Assembly (NCBI GenBank): GCA_052148715.1
Contig: JBKQHQ010000175.1
Coordinates: 1-11,781, forward strand
Direction of reading: 5' to 3'
From: JBKQHQ01 sp052148715
GTDB taxonomy: Bacteria > Pseudomonadota > Alphaproteobacteria > Rhizobiales > Xanthobacteraceae
DNA length: 11,781 nt
The notes beneath the pieces were generated by a model, which did not search any database, was not told where the DNA came from, and was given only the letters and a program-made list of their open reading frames with translations. Shown here piece by piece: positions 6,182 to 11,781 of this stretch. Each line of letters opens with the position of its first letter. The first letter of the stretch is position 1. The position numbers were made by a program, and so were the translations under genes.

Positions 6182-6760
6182 ATGACACGCAGGGGATGGA
6201 TCTTCGTTGCGCTGGCAGGCGCATGCGTCATTGCGCTGGTGGTGATGATGAGCCGCATGGCAAGGGACGGCGGCCCAGGCCGGGTGGCGGACGGCCTCGC
6301 CGCCTACGCCCAGATTGCGAGCGTGCTGCAAAGCCCGCGTTGTCTCAACTGCCATCCGCGCAGCGATCGCCCGACCCAGGGCGATGACATGCACGTCCAC
6401 CGCATGAACGTGCAGCGCGGCGCGGACAACGACGGCGTGCCTGCCATGCGCTGCAGCACCTGCCATCAAGGCCACAATAACGACATGGCCGGGATTCCCG
6501 GCGCACCCCACTGGCACCTGGCGCCGGCATCGATGGGCTGGGTCGGTCTGACCCGATCCGAGCAATGCCGGACTATGCTCGACCCGCAGAAGAACGGTCG
6601 TCGCAGTCTTGCGGAACTCGTCGCGCATCTCACAAAAGATGCCTTGGTGCAGTGGGCCTGGAGCCCCGGCTCCAACCGCGCGCCGCCACCGGTCTCGCAA
6701 GCGCAGCTGAAGACCGCGCTCGATACCTGGTCCAACGTCGGCGCGCCTTGTCCGAACTGA
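6182..6760 (+). CDS. Membrane-anchored diheme cytochrome c
   Basis: A 192-residue c-type cytochrome. An N-terminal anchor (residues 6-23, WIFVALAGACVIALVVMM) follows basic MTRR, so the rest should face the periplasm. Two heme c attachment motifs are present: CLNCH (54-58) and CSTCH (91-95). Later segments GIPGAPHWHLAP and LVQWAWSPG resemble proteins that databases label 'isoquinoline 1-oxidoreductase subunit'. It is the first gene of an operon with the molybdopterin and [2Fe-2S] subunits: its stop is 13 nt before the next ATG. The natural role is to take electrons from the iron-sulfur subunit and pass them to the respiratory chain, replacing the FAD subunit of xanthine-dehydrogenase-type enzymes. 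A GAGG lies 4 nt upstream of the start. Axial sixth ligands cannot be assigned. Confidence 0.85.
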   Translation: MTRRGWIFVALAGACVIALVVMMSRMARDGGPGRVADGLAAYAQIASVLQSPRCLNCHPRSDRPTQGDDMHVHRMNVQRGADNDGVPAMRCSTCHQGHNNDMAGIPGAPHWHLAPASMGWVGLTRSEQCRTMLDPQKNGRRSLAELVAHLTKDALVQWAWSPGSNRAPPPVSQAQLKTALDTWSNVGAPCPN

Positions 6761-6773
6761 GGAGGCTGCATCG

Positions 6774-8963
6774 ATGCAACCAACCCGCCTCGCATCCGAC
6801 GCAACAGTGTCGCGCCGCGATCTGCTCAACGGCATGGCCGCCGGGACGGTCGTGCTTGTTGCTGGACAGCTCGGGAGCATGGAGGTGTTGGCGCAGGATG
6901 CGGCGCAACGCGGGGCCGTGATCAACGCCTGGATCGCGATCGCTCCCGACGGGATGGTCACGCTGCAATGCGCCCATTCGGAAATGGGGCAGGGTATCTA
7001 TACGACCTTCGCGGCGATCATTGCCGATGAGCTCGAAGCCGACTGGTCCAAGTGCGACATCGTATTCTCGCCGGCCGCTCCGGCCTATCGCCATCCGGTG
7101 ATCAATTGGCAGTTCACCGGCAACGCGGAGTCGACCCGCTCGTATCATGCGCTGATCCGGAAGATGGGCGCCGCCGCGCGCGAGATGCTGTTTGCGGCCG
7201 CGGCCGATCGACTCAACGTGCCGGCAACCGAGCTGACGGCGAGGGAAGGCGTGGTCCGCCATGCCGCGAGCGACCGCTCGGTTACTTTCGGCGAGGTTGC
7301 GGCGGTTGCTGCCGGCAAGCCGGTTCCGGCCGCTCCGCGCCTGAAGCCCGAATCCGAGTGGCGGCTTGTCGGCGGCGGTCGCTCGCTCCTGCGTCGCGAC
7401 GTGCCGGCGAAGGTGCAGGGAACGGCGGTCTTCGGCATCGATGTGAAAGTCCCGGAGATGGTCTACGCGGCCGTCGTGAGCGCGCCGACGAGCGGCGGGA
7501 AGGTGGCGGCCATTGACGAGGCTTCGGTCAACCGCATGGCGGGGCTCATCAAGGTCGTGCCGCTCGACGGTGCGGTCGCCGTGGTGGCGCAGCACTATTG
7601 GCAGGCCCGCCTGGCGCTCGCGAAGCTGAAAGTCACGTGGCAACCGGGGCCCGGCGGAGCGTTCAACGATGCGACGCTCGACGCCATGTACCGCAACGCG
7701 CTCGCGGGCGATTCCGGTTGGGCGCAGGCGGAGAAGGTTGGCGATGCGGGTGCCGCGCTCGCGGCGTCGGGACGGGTGATCGAAGCCGAATACCGGTCGC
7801 CTTGGTTGTCGCACGCGCCGATGGAGCCGATGAACGCCACGGTGTCGGTGACCAACGACGGCGCGACCGTGTGGGTGCCGACCCAGGGCATGCAGATGAC
7901 CCAGGTCGTTCTGGCGAGCGTCCTCAAGCTGCCGCCTGAGAAGATCACGATCCATCGCACTTACCTCGGCGGAGGGTTCGGCCGGCGGCTGCTGGCCGAT
8001 TTCGTCGTGCAGGCGGCGCTCTGCGCCAAGGCTGTCGGCAAGCCGGTCAAGCTGATCTGGTCGCGTGAGGAAGACATCCGGCAGGATTGGTACCGCCCGG
8101 CATTCTTGGACAAGATCCGCGGCGCGCTGGATGCCGACGGGATGCCGGCCGCGGTCGAGCATCGGCTCGTTGCCCCAACGATCCTCTCTCCCGTATCGCC
8201 AAAACCGATCAAGCCCGGCATGGTCGATGGGCTGTGCGTCGAAGGCCTCGTCGAGCACCCCTATCGCATTTCGAACCGGCAGGTCGACTACAACATGCTC
8301 GCGGTGCCGACGCCCACCATGGTGTTGCGCACCACCGGCCACGGGCCGAACAATTTCGCCCTGGAATCATTCATCGATGAGCTCGCCCACGCCGCAAGCC
8401 TCGACCCTTATCAGTATCGGCGGCGGCTGCTCGTCGACAATCCGGCGGCCCAAGCGGTGCTCGATCGCGCCGCGACGCTGGCCAATTGGGGCCGCGCGGG
8501 CGGCGGGCGTTTCCAGGGCCTGGCCTTTGCCGATTGCTTCGGCTCCTATCTCTGTCAGGTCGTCGAGCTGTCGATGGAAGGCGGGGCGATCAAGCTCCAC
8601 AAGATCACCTCGGTGTGCGACCCGGGCCGCGTCTTCGATCGGGTCAACGCCACGTCGATGATCGAAGGCGGTGTCGTGTGGGGACTATCCGTTGCGCTTT
8701 ATTCGGCCATCACCTTCAACAACGGCCGCAACCGCGAAACGAACTTCGACGCCTACCGCGTCGCAACCTTGCCCGACGCGCCCGAGCTCGTCACCGACTT
8801 CCTGGAGAACCGCGCAACGCTCGGCGGGCTCGGCGAGGTGGGGCCGGTCTGCGTGCCGGCCGCGCTGTGCAATGCGTTGTTTGCAGCGACCGGAGTGCGG
8901 CACCGGGCGCTGCCGCTTGCGCAAGCGCAGGTGTTCACGGCCTACGGAAAAATTTTCGGCTGA
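6774..8963 (+). CDS. iorB: Molybdopterin-binding subunit, IorB-type hydroxylase
   Basis: A 729-residue large subunit of the xanthine oxidase family in the isoquinoline 1-oxidoreductase beta branch. A Tat-type leader has SRRDLL (R14-R15) then a hydrophobic stretch ending near AQDAAQ, so the folded cofactor-loaded enzyme is probably exported. GGGFGRR at 399-405 is a molybdopterin-contact motif, and GLGEVG near the C-terminus holds Glu688 at the position of the catalytic glutamate of this family. QCAHSEMGQGIYT (two short motifs near residue 65-80) is typical of the N-terminal domain. Length is close to the 780-residue family type. Start supported by AGGAGG (6760-6765) 8 nt before ATG. The reaction would be hydroxylation of a heteroaromatic or aldehyde carbon with water as oxygen source; the substrate is unknown. 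The gene symbol reflects homology only. Confidence 0.9.
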   Translation: MQPTRLASDATVSRRDLLNGMAAGTVVLVAGQLGSMEVLAQDAAQRGAVINAWIAIAPDGMVTLQCAHSEMGQGIYTTFAAIIADELEADWSKCDIVFSPAAPAYRHPVINWQFTGNAESTRSYHALIRKMGAAAREMLFAAAADRLNVPATELTAREGVVRHAASDRSVTFGEVAAVAAGKPVPAAPRLKPESEWRLVGGGRSLLRRDVPAKVQGTAVFGIDVKVPEMVYAAVVSAPTSGGKVAAIDEASVNRMAGLIKVVPLDGAVAVVAQHYWQARLALAKLKVTWQPGPGGAFNDATLDAMYRNALAGDSGWAQAEKVGDAGAALAASGRVIEAEYRSPWLSHAPMEPMNATVSVTNDGATVWVPTQGMQMTQVVLASVLKLPPEKITIHRTYLGGGFGRRLLADFVVQAALCAKAVGKPVKLIWSREEDIRQDWYRPAFLDKIRGALDADGMPAAVEHRLVAPTILSPVSPKPIKPGMVDGLCVEGLVEHPYRISNRQVDYNMLAVPTPTMVLRTTGHGPNNFALESFIDELAHAASLDPYQYRRRLLVDNPAAQAVLDRAATLANWGRAGGGRFQGLAFADCFGSYLCQVVELSMEGGAIKLHKITSVCDPGRVFDRVNATSMIEGGVVWGLSVALYSAITFNNGRNRETNFDAYRVATLPDAPELVTDFLENRATLGGLGEVGPVCVPAALCNALFAATGVRHRALPLAQAQVFTAYGKIFG

Positions 8964-8973
8964 GAGGAAGACC

Positions 8974-9423
8974 ATGGCGATGTTCAACTTCACGCTCAAC
9001 GGCGCGCCGGCCTCAGTCGACGTCGACCCCACCACGCCGCTGCTGTGGGTGCTGCGCGATCACCTCGGCCTGACCGGAACGAAGTTCGGCTGCGGCGTTG
9101 CCCAATGCGGGGCCTGCACGGTTCATGTCAATGGCGAGGCCGTGCGCTCCTGCGCCTACACGATCGATTCGCTAGAGGGCGCGACGGTGACGACGATCGA
9201 AGGCCTGTCGCGCAACGGACCGCATCGCTTGCAGCAGGCGTGGATCGACTACCAGGTGCCGCAATGCGGCTATTGCCAGCCGGGCTTCATCATGGCGGCC
9301 GCCGCGCTCCTCGCCGCGCGGCCGAAGCTGACCGAGGCCGATATCGAGGCCTCGATCACCAATATCTGCCGCTGCGGCACCTATGCGCGCATCCGCAAGG
9401 CGATCCTCGCCGCGGCCTGGTAG
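8974..9423 (+). CDS. iorA: [2Fe-2S] subunit, IorA-type hydroxylase
   Basis: A 149-residue iron-sulfur subunit. The plant-ferredoxin-like cluster is bound by Cys40, Cys45, Cys48 and Cys60 (GCGVAQCGACTV). The second, family-specific cluster is bound by Cys98, Cys101, Cys132 and Cys134 (QCGYCQPG and CRCGTY). All eight ligands are present. It relays electrons from the molybdenum centre to the cytochrome encoded first in the operon. No signal peptide is seen, so it probably travels with the Tat-carrying large subunit, as known for this family. The start has GAGGAAG ending 3 nt before the ATG at 8974; the longer open frame upstream overlaps the large-subunit gene and is rejected. Gene order here is large then small, opposite to the classical iorA-iorB order. 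Confidence 0.92.
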   Translation: MAMFNFTLNGAPASVDVDPTTPLLWVLRDHLGLTGTKFGCGVAQCGACTVHVNGEAVRSCAYTIDSLEGATVTTIEGLSRNGPHRLQQAWIDYQVPQCGYCQPGFIMAAAALLAARPKLTEADIEASITNICRCGTYARIRKAILAAAW

Positions 9424-9431
9424 GGCTCGGG

Positions 9432-9552
9432 TCACCCCGGAGGCTTGGCCGCGAAGTTTGAGCCGCGCACGCAGAGGCGGCCGCGGGGATCCTGCCAGAG
9501 CTCTTCGGTCGCGTGCAGGTGGCCGAGCGCGCGCGCGACGGTCTGGAAATCG
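9432..9552 (-). pseudogene. Displaced 3' stub of a ubiD-like gene
   Basis: This 121-bp segment encodes about 39 C-terminal residues (DFQTVARALGHLHATEELW, then DPRGRLCVRGSNFAAKPPG and stop). They match the C-terminus of the UbiD-family gene at 10721, with 3 residue changes. At DNA level I count 10 mismatches and no gap. The match stops abruptly at 9552, after which a different, toxin-antitoxin sequence begins. It starts 8 nt after the [2Fe-2S] subunit stop. The few amino-acid changes relative to base changes suggest it was once the end of a working gene. It has no start of its own; the open frame running into it from the right is chimeric. Confidence 0.8.
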
Positions 9553-9570
9553 GGATGGCGCCTTATGCGA

Positions 9571-9955
9571 CTAAGCGAGGGCGTAGCGACGGACGACAAT
9601 TTTGGTGTTGTCGAACAGATCGACATCGAGAGCCTGGTTGGTCAAATCTGGATTGAGCGAGACCTCGTCTAGCGCAGCCTCGAATAACGACAGTTGTTGC
9701 GCCCGTCGCACGGATGGGAGCAAAAAGATCACGCCAGGATGAATCTCGATCGCGCGATACCTCGAACGGAACTCTGTGGCGTTGTTTGTCACCAGCACCC
9801 AACCGTCTCTCTCGACAACTTCAAGAATATTCCAGTCCTTCCATTGGCCCAGACCCAAGTGCACTACGTGGGTGGCCTCGAAGCCGCGTTCATGGGCCAC
9901 CTTCGGAAGCGTGACCCGAGAGGTTTTCATCGACGAGAAAGCGCGGCGCCTTCAA
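9571..9955 (-). pseudogene. DUF5615 PIN-like toxin, frameshifted near its start
   Basis: A DUF5615 family PIN-like protein, presumed nuclease toxin of a DUF433/DUF5615 pair. The long frame (9571-9930) gives THVVHLGLGQWKDWNI, WVLVTNNATEF and GVIFLLPSVRRAQQLSLFE, typical of the family, but lacks the expected N-terminal FLVDEN strand. That strand is present in another frame: a TTG at 9955, overlapping the antitoxin stop, reads LKAPRFLVDENLS and then terminates at 9890 after 21 codons. A 1- or 2-base indel near 9916-9925 would join the two. As written, translation from the ATG at 9930 gives a protein without the conserved acidic Asp-Glu of the first strand, so activity is doubtful. Alternatives are a sequencing error or programmed frameshifting; no obvious slippery run is present. 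Confidence 0.75.
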
Positions 9956-10563
9956 GCGCCGCGGCTCTCGATGGTCCGCACCGATAGCGGCCGATTGTTG
10001 CGCCAGGACGGCTTTCGAGGTCGGCCGCGACGGGGATGCGATTTCACATAAATCGCGGCGGCGGCCATCATCTCGCGCGTTAGACGCGGATAATCTTCAC
10101 GCAGTTCTGCCTCGGTCGCGCCCTGAGAAATAAGGTCGGCGATATGATGCACGAGAATACGCGTGCCCCTAAAAGTCGCGGCGCCGGCCTGGATGTCAGG
10201 ATCCTCGATGATCAACTTCATTGCCTTGCGATATTTTACGAGATTCGCGTCCATTGTGTCAGCTGCGGACTTCACATCGATGACATAGTGCAAGATTCCG
10301 CGCTTGGATTTGATCTCTCGCGGCCGCGTCAATCCCTTGATCTGCGCATAGACCTGCTTACGAACGGCGACCGGAACGTCCCTCGGCATTACATGGTCGA
10401 TCACGACGCAGACGGCCCCCCAGCGGGTGAGCAGCGGTTGACGATTTCGTCGGATGACGCAGCCGGCCGGCAAGCGTTGCTCGATCACCTTATAGACCGC
10501 CTTCAACGGAACACCCGCAACGGCTCCGATCTCGGCTGGTGAAAATAGCTCTTGGCCAGACAT
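9952..10563 (-). CDS. DUF433 antitoxin with N-terminal HTH-like domain
   Basis: A 203-residue protein. The C-terminal part (about residues 130-185) is a DUF433 domain: 'AGAATFRGTRILVHHIADLI', 'GATEAELREDYPRLTREMMAAAA', then a basic RRGRPRKP tail. The N-terminal part (residues 1-75) opens with LFSPAEIGAVAGVPLKAVYKVIE, resembling a helix-turn-helix. Stand-alone DUF433 proteins are about 75 residues, so this is a longer form. DUF433 proteins are typical antitoxin partners of DUF5615 toxins, and here the toxin start TTG overlaps this gene's stop. The start at 10563 is supported by GGAG 7 nt upstream; the open frame further 5' runs into the ubiD-like gene and is not credible. Expected role: bind and neutralise the toxin and repress the pair. 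Confidence 0.82.
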   Translation of the reverse strand: MSGQELFSPAEIGAVAGVPLKAVYKVIEQRLPAGCVIRRNRQPLLTRWGAVCVVIDHVMPRDVPVAVRKQVYAQIKGLTRPREIKSKRGILHYVIDVKSAADTMDANLVKYRKAMKLIIEDPDIQAGAATFRGTRILVHHIADLISQGATEAELREDYPRLTREMMAAAAIYVKSHPRRGRPRKPSWRNNRPLSVRTIESRGA

Positions 10564-10720
10564 TTGCGGCTCCAAAATCATTCTATTGGCGAGAGACAAT
10601 TTAACTCTGATCCAATCGATTTTCAAGAGCCGGGCGGAACAAGGGCTCGCTCCCCGAGTGCGGTGGGCCACGCGGCTTCGGCAACAGCGGTCTCGGTAGC
10701 CGTGCGGTCGCGTGGGCCTC
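10564..10720. promoter_or_regulatory. Upstream region of the toxin-antitoxin pair
   Basis: 157 bp between the antitoxin start and the 3' end of the ubiD-like gene. The half next to the antitoxin (10570-10625) is AT-rich compared with its surroundings and presumably holds the antitoxin promoter. TAGAAT on the minus strand (10587-10582) is a fair -10, but I see no good -35 at the right spacing. The other half is GC-rich with no recognised element and no clear terminator for the ubiD-like gene. Confidence 0.3.
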
Positions 10721-10841
10721 TTACGCCGGCGGCTTGGCCGCGAAGCTTGAGCCGCGCACGCACAGGCGGCCGCGCGGGTCGTGCCAGAGCTCTTCAGTCG
10801 CATGCAGGTGGCCGAGCGCGCGCGCGACGGTCTGGAAATCG
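10721..10841. repeat. Direct repeat, intact-gene copy
   Basis: The 3' 121 bp of the ubiD-like gene, repeated in the same orientation at 9432-9552 with 111 of 121 bases identical by hand alignment and no gaps. In both copies the repeat ends at the stop codon. The pair brackets the toxin-antitoxin genes. Confidence 0.85.
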
Positions 10842-11781
10842 TAAGCCGAGAACCGCTCGGCGATCTCCGTGTAATAGATCGGCTCCTCGGCGATCACGTC
10901 CAGGATCTGTTGCGCGATCAGCGCCACCACGGCTGCGTCACCGGCCGTGCCCGCCCGGTCCGCCTTGCCCCTTACGTAGTCGTCGATCTTGGCGCGGTCC
11001 GCATAGGCATAGGCGATGCGCTCGTAACGCTCGCGCGGCACGCCTTCCGGAATGGTGGCGTCGATGCCGACCTTGGCGGTCGTCGGCACCACGCCGACCG
11101 GCGTCGGCGCCAGGCTCGGATCGAGCGGCTTGCCGCGGGCGTTGGTGACGATCATCACGTCGCGGTCGCCCTGCACGCGGGTCGCAATCGCCCATTCCAC
11201 GTCGATCGGATCGAACACGTCGATGTCGTCGTCGACGATGACCACGTGCTTGAGGTCCATCACCGACAGCGCGGCGAGCAGCGCGTTCTTGGCCTCGCCC
11301 GGCTGCTTCTTGATCGAGATCACGGCGTGCCAGAACGCGCAGCCGCCGAGCGTCACGTTGATGTCCTTGACGACGACGCCGGCCGTCCGCAGCGCCTGAC
11401 GGATGGCGGTGTAGCGGGTCGGCGCGGCGAGCCAGGTATTCTCCCACGGCATGTGCAGGGCGTAATAGATCGCGTCCTTGCGCATCGAGATCGCCTTGAT
11501 CCGCACCAGGGGATTCCAGTGCAGGCCGCCCATCAGCCGGGTGAACTCGCCGAAGCGGCCCTCGGGCCAAGTCCAGCCGGTCGGCAAAATTTCCGCCTCG
11601 AGCACGATCTCGGCATCGGCGATGTAGGGCAGGTCGATGGTGGCGCACGGCGCCAAAGCCACCGGCTCGCCGCGAATGCCGCCGGCTATTCCCATCTCGT
11701 CGACGCCGAGCGGCGCGCGATAGCCAGAGCCGGCGATCTCGATCGGATGGATGCCGATCGAGATCGAGATCGGCAGTGGCT
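10721..11781 (-). CDS. UbiD-family prFMN decarboxylase (5' end missing)
   Basis: The C-terminal 353 residues of a UbiD-family decarboxylase; the frame stays open to the window edge, so the gene starts outside. Recognisable segments in order are HPIEIAGSGYRAPLGVDEMG, the IDLPYIADAEIVLEAEI strand, PEGRFGEF (about 11540-11566) with the Glu...Glu pair matching the catalytic acids of the EGPxGE motif, then VIVDDDIDVFDPIDVEWAIA. UbiD enzymes reversibly decarboxylate aromatic or alpha,beta-unsaturated acids using prenylated FMN made by a UbiX partner; none is in the window. The ATG at 11695 is internal. Substrate unknown. It is convergent with the molybdoenzyme operon. The last 39 residues are duplicated at 9432-9552, pointing to an insertion event at its 3' end. 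Confidence 0.88.
   Translation of the reverse strand, partial: PLPISISIGIHPIEIAGSGYRAPLGVDEMGIAGGIRGEPVALAPCATIDLPYIADAEIVLEAEILPTGWTWPEGRFGEFTRLMGGLHWNPLVRIKAISMRKDAIYYALHMPWENTWLAAPTRYTAIRQALRTAGVVVKDINVTLGGCAFWHAVISIKKQPGEAKNALLAALSVMDLKHVVIVDDDIDVFDPIDVEWAIATRVQGDRDVMIVTNARGKPLDPSLAPTPVGVVPTTAKVGIDATIPEGVPRERYERIAYAYADRAKIDDYVRGKADRAGTAGDAAVVALIAQQILDVIAEEPIYYTEIAERFSAYDFQTVARALGHLHATEELWHDPRGRLCVRGSSFAAKPPA

Noticed and set aside
6630..8342. Very long minus-strand frame (570 codons) opposite the molybdopterin subunit
   Set aside because: Histidine/arginine-rich antisense shadow typical of high-GC genes. The plus-strand protein has clear family motifs over the same span.
9432..9626. 64-codon minus-strand frame ending in the ubiD stub
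   Set aside because: Chimeric frame: its first part is out-of-frame toxin sequence. Only the ubiD-derived tail is meaningful, as a remnant.
9424..10720. Insertion sequence or transposon as the vehicle of the module
   Set aside because: No transposase, no terminal inverted repeats and no short target duplication seen; the flanks are 121-bp gene-end copies instead.

Overview
The window looks like chromosomal DNA of a high-GC alphaproteobacterium, most likely a Hyphomicrobiales member near Bradyrhizobium, Rhodopseudomonas or Xanthobacteraceae. The reasons are the strong G/C bias at codon third positions, an ECF11-type sigma/ChrR pair, a membrane cytochrome c linked to an isoquinoline-oxidoreductase-type molybdoenzyme, and an intergenic TCATTCCGGGGC...CCCGGAAT repeat of the kind common in Bradyrhizobiaceae. 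This assignment is inference from gene content; no rRNA or tRNA gene is visible.

Layout. Positions 1-470 have no convincing gene but contain two abutting palindromes. Two small hypothetical genes follow (471-707 and 782-1063), with a pair of mutually exclusive GC-rich hairpins between them. A minus-strand MFS exporter fills 1134-2390. After a gap of about 440 bp comes a plus-strand stress operon: an ECF sigma factor (2969-3541), its overlapping ChrR-type zinc anti-sigma factor (3538-4188) and a lipoprotein alpha/beta hydrolase (4200-5165). A TGATCC-type promoter at 2832 suggests autoregulation. A small orphan protein (5321-5545) and the palindromic repeat follow.

The second half is a redox/catabolic block. 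A minus-strand HxlR regulator (5760-6095) is divergent from a three-gene operon: a membrane-anchored diheme cytochrome c (6182-6760), a Tat-exported molybdopterin subunit (6774-8963) and a [2Fe-2S] subunit (8974-9423). The molybdoenzyme would hydroxylate an unknown substrate, probably an N-heteroaromatic or aldehyde, in the periplasm and pass electrons through the iron-sulfur subunit to the cytochrome. Convergent to this operon, and running off the right edge, is a UbiD-family prFMN decarboxylase (10721-11781+).

Between iorA-like and ubiD-like lies an apparent insertion: a DUF433 antitoxin gene and a frameshifted DUF5615 PIN-like toxin gene. The block is bracketed by two 121-bp direct copies of the 3' end of the ubiD-like gene (9432-9552 and 10721-10841; 111 of 121 identical by my hand alignment). 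This resembles insertion of a small toxin-antitoxin module at the 3' end of a protein gene, leaving the gene intact and a displaced 3' stub behind. It is the most unusual structure I found.
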